A stretch of 64,000 bases of DNA from the NCBI RefSeq assembly GCF_029502005.1, contig NZ_JAMQOT010000006.1, forward strand, positions 1 through 64,000, given 5' to 3'. A program made the translations under genes and the position numbers. The notes below the pieces were generated by a model that did not search any database, was not told where the DNA came from, and worked only from the letters and a program-made list of their open reading frames with translations. Shown piece by piece: positions 17,969 to 25,929 of this stretch. This DNA is from Natrinema salsiterrestre (lineage in GTDB: Archaea > Halobacteriota > Halobacteria > Halobacteriales > Natrialbaceae). Each line of letters starts with the position of its first letter. Positions within the stretch are counted from its first letter, which is position 1.

Positions 17969-18655
17969 ATGAATCGAACCACGTCGATCACGCTGGCAGT
18001 GATGCTCGTCGTCGCGACGGTCGCGGTTCCGCTCGCCGCGGCGAGCGTCGCCTCGAACGGAAGCGTCCAGGACAATACCGAATCCGGAAACGAGTCGATC
18101 GAACCCGGCGAACAGTTCGCCGCCGCCGTCGGCGTCCAGAACGCCGAGGTCGAGGGCGACGTCTCGGAACGCGCCTTCGGCGTCAGGATCGCGAACGCCG
18201 AGACCGACGAGACGAAAGCCGCCGTCGTCGCCGAGCAGTACGAGGAAAGCGAAGCGCGCCTGGCGAAACTCGAGGACAGACTCGAGACGTTAAACGAGTC
18301 CCGCGAGGCCGGTGAGATCAGCGAGGGCCGCTATCGCGGGGAAGTCGCGAAGACCACCGCCGAGATGCGAACGATCGAGCGACAGGCCGCGACGGCCGAG
18401 ACGACCGCGGCCGGACTGCCCGACGACGTGCTCGCCGACCGCGGCGTCGACGTCGATTCCATCCGGGCGCTGCGAGACCGCGCCGGTGACCTCGGCGGGC
18501 CGGATACGGCGTCGATCGCCCGTTCGATCGCCGGTAACGATGTCGGACAGTCGATGGGCGACGATCGCGCCTCCCGCGGATCGGGTGCCGGTGGCAACGA
18601 ATCCCGGACGGACGGAAACGGAACGAGTGACCAGCGACTCGAGACGAGCGGCTAA
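17969..18655 (+). CDS. Secreted coiled-coil protein of unknown function
   Basis: The protein has 228 residues. A signal peptide covers residues 1-28 (ending AAASVAS). The middle (about residues 85-150) is a long charged helix pattern, for example ESEARLAKLEDRLETLNES and TTAEMRTIERQAATAE, suggesting a coiled coil. The C-terminus is a Gly/Ser/Asn/Asp-rich tail. The gene follows the membrane-tethered winged-helix gene, and I recall this pairing from other haloarchaea, but I cannot confirm the family name. It may interact with the external domain of its neighbour. Confidence 0.8.
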   Translation: MNRTTSITLAVMLVVATVAVPLAAASVASNGSVQDNTESGNESIEPGEQFAAAVGVQNAEVEGDVSERAFGVRIANAETDETKAAVVAEQYEESEARLAKLEDRLETLNESREAGEISEGRYRGEVAKTTAEMRTIERQAATAETTAAGLPDDVLADRGVDVDSIRALRDRAGDLGGPDTASIARSIAGNDVGQSMGDDRASRGSGAGGNESRTDGNGTSDQRLETSG

Positions 18656-18757
18656 CGGACCGGCCGGCTGAACCGAGACTGACGACGAGCCGTTCGCAGT
18701 GCGAGGCGATCGCGGCGCACTTTCGTTTTTTACGGGACGGGATCGTAGCTGGGTGAG

Positions 18758-18988
18758 ATGGTCGACGCGTACGCGATGCTCGACACCGCAGCTGGAACCA
18801 CCGAAGAGGTGTGTCAGTCCCTGCGCGACGACGCGGGCGTCACGGAGGCACACGTCATCGCGGGTGATTTCGACATCATGGTCGAGTTGACCGGCGAGGA
18901 GCCCCGCGACATACTCGAGACGGTTACCGAATCGATTCGACCGCTCGAGGGGGTCGGGGCGACCCGTACGTACCTCTGTATCGACTGA
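18758..18988 (+). CDS. Stand-alone Lrp/AsnC ligand-binding (RAM) domain protein
   Basis: This 76-residue protein is only the effector-binding half of an Lrp/AsnC regulator: VDAYAMLDTAAGTTEEVCQS, then VTEAHVIAGDFDIMVELTGE, then IRPLEGVGATRTYLCID. There is no helix-turn-helix. Such single RAM proteins oligomerise and can modulate full-length Lrp regulators or bind amino acids. The next 500 bases to 19486 hold no credible gene apart from TATA-like sequences such as GTTATATCC near 19398. Confidence 0.88.
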   Translation: MVDAYAMLDTAAGTTEEVCQSLRDDAGVTEAHVIAGDFDIMVELTGEEPRDILETVTESIRPLEGVGATRTYLCID

Positions 18989-19486
18989 CACCGGAGGGCG
19001 ATCCGATCGTCGGGAAGGGGGAGCAGTTACCGACGGGTTCGTTCGAACGATCGCGGTCGGATGAGAGATCGTAGTTCCTCACCGGAATCATCGATACCGG
19101 ATCGATATCCGGCCGATCGGAGCGGGCCACGGGACGCGATGGACGGGTCGAATCGGTCGCTGCGAAACGGGAGCGGTCCAGACACGGACGTGGGTGTCGT
19201 CTCGGGGGACCAGATGTGACGCCGACCGGTCTACTCGGACGCCGACCGGGTCGGGTGGACGGGTAATCGACGGATCGAGCGCCGATCCACCGCCGCGTCT
19301 CGGCAATTCCTCGACGGTGTGGTGACCGATCGAGGTTCACTTCTGGCGAGCCCGTATCAGCACGAATTTTGAGACACCAATTGGGACCCACGGAACCGTT
19401 ATATCCGCGTAAATGCGGCCAAATCGGCGAAACTCGTCGCTATCAACTATCCGGATTAAGTGGTCGTCCGAGAAGGACCAGATGCG

Positions 19487-19894
19487 ATGAACGGAACGAA
19501 GCTACTCACGGCGGCGATGGCGGCGCTGGTGTTGGTCGGCGGCCTGACCGCCGTCGGCGCGGCGACGCCCGCGGACGTATCGAACGCGAACAGCGGCGAA
19601 GCGGAGGCGGCGAACGCGAGCGAGGCGGACGACGACACGACCGAGACAGCCAACGCGAGCGAGAACGCGGGCACCGCTGACGATCGGGCCGGTACCGTCG
19701 GACCGGCTGACGGACTTCCCGAACAGGTGCCCGATCACGTGAGCGAGATTCACGACGCGATCGAGTCGTTCCTCGACGGATCGATCGATTCCCTCGGCGA
19801 GTCGGTGAGCGACCGCCGATCCGACGATAGCGGCGAGGAGACCAGTGACGATGAAAACGGCGGAGACGGCGACGCTGCAGCCCAGAGCAGCTAA
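19487..19894 (+). CDS. Secreted acidic protein, LPEQVPDHV family, copy 3
   Basis: The protein has 135 residues. A signal peptide (ending VGAATPA) is followed by an Ala/Asn/Glu/Asp-rich spacer. The core LPEQVPDHVSEIHDAIESFL and DGSIDSLGESVSD closely match copy 1 at 13895-14371. An acidic C-terminal tail follows. It is followed after 63 bases by the second DUF4382 lipoprotein, repeating the association seen around copy 1. The ATG was chosen because the signal peptide starts there. Confidence 0.8.
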   Translation: MNGTKLLTAAMAALVLVGGLTAVGAATPADVSNANSGEAEAANASEADDDTTETANASENAGTADDRAGTVGPADGLPEQVPDHVSEIHDAIESFLDGSIDSLGESVSDRRSDDSGEETSDDENGGDGDAAAQSS

Positions 19895-19957
19895 CACACG
19901 GAAACGGACATCTCGAACTGGACGAAGATCGAACCCAGATCACACGGATTCAAACCT

Positions 19958-20623
19958 ATGACAGAACTCAATCGACGGACGTATCTCAAATCGGCAGGCA
20001 TCGCAACGGCGGGAACGATCGGACTGGCGGGCTGTACCGGCGCGAACGCGGCGACCGGGACGCTCGCGACGCAGGTCACGGACCAGCCGGGAGACATCGC
20101 TGACTTCGAGTCGTGCATCGTCACGATCCAGGGAATCTGGGTCAAACCGAGCGGCGACGGCAGCGACGGCGAAGACGCGGAAGCAACGGACAACGAAACC
20201 GACGACCAGCAAGACGGGAACGAGACGGTCGACGAGCAGGACGAAAGCGACGTCGACGAAAGTGATGGCCGCGAGTACCACGAATTCGACGAGCCCCAGG
20301 AGGCGGACCTCGTGCAACTGCAGAACGGGAACACGCAACTGGTCGACGAACGCGAGCTCGAGGCCGGGGCCTACGAGTTCCTCCAGCTCGACGTGACGGG
20401 CGTCGAGGGCGTGCTCGAGGACGGGGGCGAGGCCGACGTCGGGACGCCCGGGAATGCGCCGCTCCAGTTCAAGCACCGGTTCGAGATCCGCGAGGACCAG
20501 ACGACGACCTTCCTGGGCGATTTCACGCCCGTTCGTCGGGGCCAGACGGAACGGTACCTCCTCCAGCCCGTCGCGAACGGAACGCAGGTCGAGTACGAGG
20601 ACGCGACGCAGGATGACGGGTAG
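19958..20623 (+). CDS. Tat-exported DUF4382-type lipoprotein, copy 2
   Basis: This 221-residue paralogue of the lipoprotein at 15049-15765 has a Tat motif (NRRTYLKSAGI), a lipobox (LAGC near residue 25) and the same DUF4382 segments: TGTLATQVTDQPGDIADFES, VTIQGIWVKP, EFDEPQEADLVQLQ and ETVDEQDESDVDESDGREY. The acidic insertion is again present but differs in length and sequence. The stop codon overlaps the small membrane-protein gene downstream by 11 bases. Confidence 0.88.
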   Translation: MTELNRRTYLKSAGIATAGTIGLAGCTGANAATGTLATQVTDQPGDIADFESCIVTIQGIWVKPSGDGSDGEDAEATDNETDDQQDGNETVDEQDESDVDESDGREYHEFDEPQEADLVQLQNGNTQLVDERELEAGAYEFLQLDVTGVEGVLEDGGEADVGTPGNAPLQFKHRFEIREDQTTTFLGDFTPVRRGQTERYLLQPVANGTQVEYEDATQDDG

Positions 20624-20810
20624 CGCAGCGGTGCTGTTCGCCGGCCCGATCAGCTCGCCGCTGACGCTCGTCGTGGCGGCGATCCTGGTGGTCCTCGTCC
20701 TGGTGTTCGGCCGGGGCCTGTTGGCGCTGACGTGGCGGGTCGTGCTCAACGCCCTCGCCATCGTTCTCGCCATCTGGGTGCTCGCTGCACTCGGGATCGG
20801 CCCGTTTTAA
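20613..20810 (+). CDS. Small two-helix membrane protein overlapping DUF4382 copy 2
   Basis: The protein has 65 residues. It begins at ATG 20613, inside the last codons of the lipoprotein gene, and ends in TAA at 20810. Residues 14-34 (LTLVVAAILVVLVLVFGRGL) and 40-60 are hydrophobic helices. The 11-base overlap in a different frame implies translational coupling. Similar tiny proteins starting near GPISSPLT occur in other haloarchaea as far as I recall. No function is known. Confidence 0.7.
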   Translation: MTGSAAVLFAGPISSPLTLVVAAILVVLVLVFGRGLLALTWRVVLNALAIVLAIWVLAALGIGPF

Positions 20811-20975
20811 GCCGTAGCGATTCCGAAAGCGCCGTCCGGCCGGCGGCAGTAACGCAACCGAATTCCGGTATCGGGCGATCGGCCAGCTAGTTCTGCTATC
20901 GAGTTCGAGCGATCGGTGGCGATCCGCCGGTCGCTCGTCCGCGGGTTTAAGTACGAAACCGCGGCCAACGACCCC

Positions 20976-21752
20976 ATGATCGACGACGCGATCCGCGTTC
21001 TCGCGGGCGATTGCACCGTCATCGCCGAAGGCACCGACCGCGAGGAGTACCGCGGCCGAGTGACCACGATCGTCAAACCGGACAACACCGTCCTCGTCCA
21101 CGACACCGACGGCTACCAGCCCGTGGCGTGGCTGACGCGGGCCGACAGCGTCTCGAGCGACCGACAGGACGGCTTCACGCTCGTCGCGAAGAAAGACACA
21201 CAGACGTTACGAATCGCCGCCCACGAACGAGATGGGTTCGCACACTACCCCACCTCTGCGGCCGGGACGCCCGTCGGCACGTGTCCCGACTGCGGCGGGG
21301 CGCTCGTGCGCTCGAGCGGCGTGCACTGCGTCGGCTGTGGCGACCGCTACGGCGTGCCCGCGGACGCCACGGTCCGGGACGAGCACTGCGATTGCGACTG
21401 CGGGCTCCCGAAGATGCGCGTCGAGCGCGGCCTCGCGTTCAACGTCTGCCTCGATAGGGGCTGTGAATCCCTCGACGCGGCGGTCAAACAGGCGTTCGAC
21501 CGCGAGTGGGCGTGCCCGGAATCGGACTGCGACGGCGACCTCCGAATCCTCCGCCGCGGCGGGCTCATCGCCGGCTGCGAACACTATCCCGACTGCGACA
21601 CCGGCTTCGCCGTCCCCGCCGGCGTCGTCGACGGCGAGTGCGACTGCGGGCTGCCGGCCTTCGAAACGAGAAGCGGGATCCGCTGTCTCGACGCGACCTG
21701 CGATCGGGCACTCGAGGGGGCGCTCGAGGCCGAACCGACGGCCGACGACTGA
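20976..21752 (+). CDS. NucS-like N-terminal domain fused to zinc fingers
   Basis: The protein has 258 residues. Residues 1-60 (DDAIRVLAGDCTVIAEG, YRGRVTTIVKPDNTVLVHD) resemble the N-terminal DNA-binding domain of NucS/EndoMS (DUF91). The NucS nuclease domain is absent. The rest carries four Cys-rich modules: CPDCGGALVRSSGVHCVGC, CDCDCGLP, CPESDCDGDLRILRRGGL with GCEHYPDCD, and CDCGLPAFETRSGIRCLD. The third resembles topoisomerase I C4 zinc fingers. It is probably a single-strand or mismatch DNA-binding protein. TTTAAGTA near 20945 is a correctly spaced TATA box for this ATG. Confidence 0.83.
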   Translation: MIDDAIRVLAGDCTVIAEGTDREEYRGRVTTIVKPDNTVLVHDTDGYQPVAWLTRADSVSSDRQDGFTLVAKKDTQTLRIAAHERDGFAHYPTSAAGTPVGTCPDCGGALVRSSGVHCVGCGDRYGVPADATVRDEHCDCDCGLPKMRVERGLAFNVCLDRGCESLDAAVKQAFDREWACPESDCDGDLRILRRGGLIAGCEHYPDCDTGFAVPAGVVDGECDCGLPAFETRSGIRCLDATCDRALEGALEAEPTADD

Positions 21753-21831
21753 ACGACCCATCGCATAAAACGTACTGGCCACCCGCTCCGAGACGGCGTC
21801 CCGACTAGCCGTCGCTGCGGTGGGTGGGACT

Positions 21832-21940
21832 GAAAGGGGCTGACTCGGTCCGGGACGCCGGACGACGCAAGGACCGCAACCGAACGAAGTGAGGTGAGGA
21901 CCACAGCGAGTCCTGCGACCGGAGCGAGTCAGGGGCTTTC
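21832..21940. repeat. Imperfect inverted-repeat element between nucS-like gene and endA
   Basis: The left arm GAAAGGGGCTGACTCG (21832-21847) and right arm CGAGTCAGGGGCTTTC (21925-21940) are complementary except in the central GGG/CCC positions. Between them are shorter palindromic segments such as GTCCGGGACGCCGGAC. It resembles multi-copy intergenic elements seen in haloarchaeal genomes, but whether it recurs in this genome cannot be told from the window. The surrounding 21753-22086 has no gene. Confidence 0.6.
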
Positions 21941-22086
21941 AAGGTGTTCGAATCGGAGACGATTCAGAATCCGATCACGGTTCTCGGATCGGATCTCACC
22001 GAAACGATAGTTCAGTGATAACGTACGGCACACCCGAATAAGAATCGATCCGCAGCCACTTAGTGCCGGCCGGCAAAGCCACGGGT

Positions 22087-23163
22087 ATGTCACTCGAGGG
22101 GCGGTTCGACGCGGACGAGGGCCTCGTCCGCGTGGGCAGCGACGCTCGCCAGCGGTATCACGACTCGCGGGGCTACGGCTATCCGCTCGAGGGGAACGAG
22201 ATCGCCCTCGCGCCGGTCGAAGCGGCCCATCTGCTCTACCGCGGTGATCTCGACAGCATCGTCCACGCGGAAACCGGCGAGCGACTGGGATTCCGCGAGT
22301 TCATTTCCCGCGAACCCGGCGACGATTTCGGCGTCCGGTTCCTCGTCTACGCGGACCTGCGCTCGCGGGGGTTTTACCTCTCGCCGGCCGCGGAGCCGTG
22401 GGTTCCGGACCCACCCGGTGGCGAAGCCGATTTCGCGGTCTTTCCGCGGGGGAAGGGACCCCGCGACGGCGAGATCGCGTACCCGTTGCGGGTAATCGGC
22501 GAGCGGACCGACGTTCCCGCCGCCGAACTCGCCGAGGGCGTGCTGGCTGTCGTCGACGAAGAGAGCGAGATCACCTATTTCGAGATCGATCGCCGGGACC
22601 CGACCGGGTCGTCCAGTGGGGATGCCGCGCTACCAGAGGACTGCGAGGCCGGCCTCCTCGCCGATCGCGTCGTCGTCTGGGAGCCCCCCCTCGATCTCTA
22701 CGAGCGGACGTTCTACGGCCAACCGCTCGAGGGACGGGAGTACGACGAGCCGACGCTGCAGTGTTCGCTGCTCGAGGCGACCTACCTCGCCGAGCGGGGC
22801 GCGATCGACCTCGAGGCGGCGACGGTCCGCGAGCGGGGCCGCGAGGTCGAGGGCGAGCGCTTCGATCGGCGGCTGACCGTCTACACGGAACTCCGAGAGC
22901 ACGGCGTCGTCCCAAAGACGGGGTACAAGTTCGGCGCGGACTTCCGGACCTACGCCGACGTGGAGTCGGTGGAGAACCTCGGCCACTCCGAGCTGCTCGT
23001 CCGCGTGCATCCGGCGGCGTACGTCTTCGAGCCGCGGGATTTGGCACTGGACGTCCGGCTCGCCCACGGCGTCCGGAAGACGATGGTGTTCGCGCTCGTC
23101 GGCGACGAGTCCGACGGGAGCGAGGAGATCGAGTGGTGGTCGCTCGAGCGCCTGACGCCGTAG
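22087..23163 (+). CDS. endA: tRNA-splicing endonuclease EndA
   Basis: This 358-residue protein has the fused two-repeat architecture of haloarchaeal EndA, which cleaves introns at bulge-helix-bulge motifs in pre-tRNA and pre-rRNA. The catalytic C-terminal half shows all three active-site residues: Tyr in ADFRTYAD (about 287), His in GHSELLVRVHP (about 299) and Lys in GVRKTMVF (about 330). The N-terminal half (YPLEGNEIALAPVEAAHLLY) is a degenerate pseudo-repeat. TrpRS lies nearby; archaeal tRNA-Trp is a classic EndA substrate. Confidence 0.95.
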   Translation: MSLEGRFDADEGLVRVGSDARQRYHDSRGYGYPLEGNEIALAPVEAAHLLYRGDLDSIVHAETGERLGFREFISREPGDDFGVRFLVYADLRSRGFYLSPAAEPWVPDPPGGEADFAVFPRGKGPRDGEIAYPLRVIGERTDVPAAELAEGVLAVVDEESEITYFEIDRRDPTGSSSGDAALPEDCEAGLLADRVVVWEPPLDLYERTFYGQPLEGREYDEPTLQCSLLEATYLAERGAIDLEAATVRERGREVEGERFDRRLTVYTELREHGVVPKTGYKFGADFRTYADVESVENLGHSELLVRVHPAAYVFEPRDLALDVRLAHGVRKTMVFALVGDESDGSEEIEWWSLERLTP

Positions 23164-23254
23164 CGAACTGACGTTACGCGCGAACCGGTAGTCCGACTGA
23201 AATTTATTTTTCCACAACGGAAACGTAAAAGTTCCGACGGCAGAGTGTGAGCGT

Positions 23255-24415
23255 ATGCAACTCGAGGTGATCGGCGTCGGGGGGGCGGGTTGTCGAATCG
23301 CCGATGCGATCAGAGCCGCGGAGCCGGCGGGGCACTCGTTTCTCACCGACGTGTTCGCGTTCGATACCGACGAATCGGATCTGCAGCGGGTCGTCGTTCC
23401 CGAATCGCATCGCCATCGGTACGGTCGGGGAACCGGACTCGAGGACGGCGACGGTCTCGAGGGCGACTTCGAACGGGGATTCGAGATCGGGCAGGTAGCT
23501 GCCGACGGACTTCTGGAGGTGCTGGATCGCGGGACGCCGTCCGCTGCCGACGCGTTTCTCGTCGCCGTCGGTCTCGGCGGCGCGACGGGCGGGGGAACGG
23601 CACCGGCGCTCGTCGCTGCACTACAGCGCCAGTACGACGTCCCGGTGTACGTTCTCGCGACGCTCCCGGCCGACCGGGAGTTCGATCCCGACGCCGACGC
23701 GGCCGGAACCGGACCGCACGCGGGGACGACCGCGAGGGGCGACGCCGACGCGGTCCCGCGACCGAACGCCGCGACGAACGCGATCACCGCGCTCGACCGA
23801 CTCGACGGGCTCGCGAACGCGATCGTCGTCTTCGACAACGAGGCGTGGCTTCAGCCCGGCGAGACGGTCGTCGACGCCCGCGATCGCTGCAATCGGGAGC
23901 TGGCGACGCGAGTGGGGGCCGTCTTCGCCGGCGGAGGAGCCGGATCGGGCGACGTAACCGCCCAGAACGTCGTCGACGCGGCCGACATCAACCGGATCCT
24001 CGGCAACGAATCCGCCATCGTCGCGCTCGGCTACGGCGATCAGGACGCCGACACGGGCGGCTCGCGGTTCGGCCTCGGCCTCGTCTCGGCGGAGCCGGAC
24101 GTCGACACGGGTGAGGCGGTCAGCGCCATCGAGACCGTCGTCCGGAAGGGGATTCGCGGCAAGCTCACCCTCGAGTGCGACCCCGAGACGGCCGAGCGCG
24201 GGCTGTTGATCGTCGGTGGCCCGCCGGCGTGGCTCAACCGGCGGGCGATCGCGGAGGGGCGCGGGACGCTCGAGGCGACCGTGGGCGAAAACGGCGTCCT
24301 CGGCGGCGACGCGCCGCGACCCGACGGCGAGGCGGTCTTCGCGGCGGTGGTACTGGCCGACGTCGAGTCCGATCGAGTCGCGAAGCTGCGGGCGGTAGCA
24401 GAGACGGCGCGGTAG
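23255..24415 (+). CDS. Non-canonical tubulin/FtsZ-family protein
   Basis: This 386-residue protein starts with the Rossmann-like LEVIGVGGAGCRIADAI and carries the tubulin signature GGATGGGTAP at about residues 108-117, so it should bind GTP. A T7-like loop, VDAADINRI, follows near residue 240. It lacks the glycine pattern of FtsZ1/FtsZ2 (GVGGAGGN) and the CetZ N-terminus, and has an Asp/Ala-rich insertion near 145-170. It belongs to the divergent haloarchaeal tubulin-superfamily members of unclear role. It follows endA by 90 bases on the same strand. Confidence 0.88.
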   Translation: MQLEVIGVGGAGCRIADAIRAAEPAGHSFLTDVFAFDTDESDLQRVVVPESHRHRYGRGTGLEDGDGLEGDFERGFEIGQVAADGLLEVLDRGTPSAADAFLVAVGLGGATGGGTAPALVAALQRQYDVPVYVLATLPADREFDPDADAAGTGPHAGTTARGDADAVPRPNAATNAITALDRLDGLANAIVVFDNEAWLQPGETVVDARDRCNRELATRVGAVFAGGGAGSGDVTAQNVVDAADINRILGNESAIVALGYGDQDADTGGSRFGLGLVSAEPDVDTGEAVSAIETVVRKGIRGKLTLECDPETAERGLLIVGGPPAWLNRRAIAEGRGTLEATVGENGVLGGDAPRPDGEAVFAAVVLADVESDRVAKLRAVAETAR

Positions 24416-24421
24416 TGTGGG

Positions 24422-25360
24422 CTAGTACGACGCGTCGAACTCCTCGAGAAACCGCTTTCCTAACACGACCTCCGTTCCGGCGAGCCCGACCGAACAGAAC
24501 AGCGTGAGATCGTCTGCGTTCGTGCGGCCCAGATCCGGATTCTCAAGCACGTCGGCGAGTTCGACCAGCCGCTCGCGGTCCTCGCCAGACGCGACGTACG
24601 GCCGGTCGTAGGCGTCGACCTGCGGCAGCGAGTCGGTCGCGATGACGTCGGCGCGGTCGACGACCGCGAGCGGGAGTTCGTGGGCGTCTTCGAACCGCGG
24701 GCCGATCGTGGTGACGTGGGTCCCCGGCTCGAGCCAGTCGGGATCGAAGACCGGGTCCTCGCTGTTCGTCGCACAGACGAGCGCGTCGGCTTCTCGGACG
24801 ACCGGTTCGGGGTCGTCGACCGCACGGACGGACGGTTCGACCTCGCTATCGACCGTCTCGGCAAAGGACGCGCGGCTCTCGGCGGTCGGGCTGTAGACCA
24901 GCACCTCCTCGAGGTCGCGGGCGGCACACGCCGCGCCGACCTGCGCTCGAGCCTGGAACCCCGACCCGAGGATCCCGAGCGTCTCGCTGTCCGCGCGTGC
25001 GAGGCGGTCGATCGCGACGCCGCCGATCCCGCCGGTCCGGAGGCCGCCGATCGCGTGGCCGACGAGTAGGCCTTCGAACGTCCCGGTGCCCGCGTCGAAG
25101 ACCGCGACCAGTTCCGTGTGCCCGTCGCCGTCGTCCGGATGGGTCTCGTAGACTCGGAACCCCGCCGCGCCGGTCGGCCCGGTGGCCGCGCCCGCGGTGA
25201 ACACCAGGTCGCCCTCGCCGGCGTCGACGCGCCAGCGCGGCGGGGCCTCGAGGGTGCCGGCAGCTCGTTCCGCGAAGGCGTCGCACATGGCGTCGACGAC
25301 CGTTCCGTAGTCGAACTGTGAGTAGACGTCGCCGTCGGTGAGAATCGGAAACTCGACCAT
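24422..25360 (-). CDS. Ornithine cyclodeaminase/mu-crystallin family protein
   Basis: The protein has 312 residues. The NAD(P)-binding motif is LGILGSGFQARAQVGA near residue 125, preceded by GLRTGGIGGVAIDRLA, which corresponds to the substrate-binding region of the OCD/alanine dehydrogenase family. A second family member lies at 55606-56601. I chose ATG 25360 (VEFPILTDGDV); an ATG nine codons upstream is possible. Substrates of family members include ornithine, alanine, ketimines and lysine derivatives, so only the family is assigned. Confidence 0.88.
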   Translation of the reverse strand: MVEFPILTDGDVYSQFDYGTVVDAMCDAFAERAAGTLEAPPRWRVDAGEGDLVFTAGAATGPTGAAGFRVYETHPDDGDGHTELVAVFDAGTGTFEGLLVGHAIGGLRTGGIGGVAIDRLARADSETLGILGSGFQARAQVGAACAARDLEEVLVYSPTAESRASFAETVDSEVEPSVRAVDDPEPVVREADALVCATNSEDPVFDPDWLEPGTHVTTIGPRFEDAHELPLAVVDRADVIATDSLPQVDAYDRPYVASGEDRERLVELADVLENPDLGRTNADDLTLFCSVGLAGTEVVLGKRFLEEFDASY

Positions 25361-25429
25361 TGGAGGGCGGTCGAGCGGGCGGAACATAACAGTTCGTGAG
25401 AGAAGGGGCCCGATCGCGTCGCTCGCTCC

Positions 25430-25825
25430 CTATCGCTCGTCGGGAATCGGAGCTCCCTCGTGCTCGAGTAACTGCCGTTTCAGGTCCAGTCCGCCGCCGT
25501 ATCCGACGAGCGAGTCGACGCCGACGATCCGGTGGCACGGAACGATCACGGGGATCGGATTGCGGCCGCAGGCCTGCCCGACGGCGATCGGCGCGCTGTC
25601 GAGCGCCGATGCGATCTCCCCGTACGTTCGCGTTTCGCCGACCGGAATGTCCGTCATCGCCCGCATGACAGCGCCCGTGAAGTCGTCGGGATAGGTGATC
25701 TCGAGGTCGAATTCGTCGCGCGTGCCGGCCTCGTACTCCCGTACCTGTTCGCGGATCGTCACCGGGTCCGCATCGATCCGCAACTCGTCGATCTCCCGTT
25801 CGTGGCCGAGTATCTGGACCTGCAT
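25430..25825 (-). CDS. ogt: Methylated-DNA-protein-cysteine methyltransferase
   Basis: This 131-residue repair protein transfers alkyl groups from O6-alkylguanine to its own cysteine. The active-site motif PVIVPCHRIVG is present near residue 98, as are the DNA-binding segment GETRTYGEIASAL and the preceding GQACGRNP. The N-terminal domain is short, as usual in haloarchaeal Ogt. The ATG at 25825 is followed by a normal beta segment. It is divergent from trpS across about 100 bases. Confidence 0.94.
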   Translation of the reverse strand: MQVQILGHEREIDELRIDADPVTIREQVREYEAGTRDEFDLEITYPDDFTGAVMRAMTDIPVGETRTYGEIASALDSAPIAVGQACGRNPIPVIVPCHRIVGVDSLVGYGGGLDLKRQLLEHEGAPIPDER

Positions 25826-25929
25826 CGATGATCGATGTAGGAGGTAGCCCCACTTCACTCTCACCGGTCGATGATTTCGGCGACGGCGAAGCCGAAGGCT
25901 TTTGCGCGCTGCCGAGCCAAATCGGGATA

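Noticed and set aside
18989-19486. Leftward open frame of 155 codons in the gap after the RAM-domain gene
   Set aside because: Its translation is Arg/Pro/Ser-rich, has no domain and overlaps the RAM-domain gene, so I treat the gap as non-coding.
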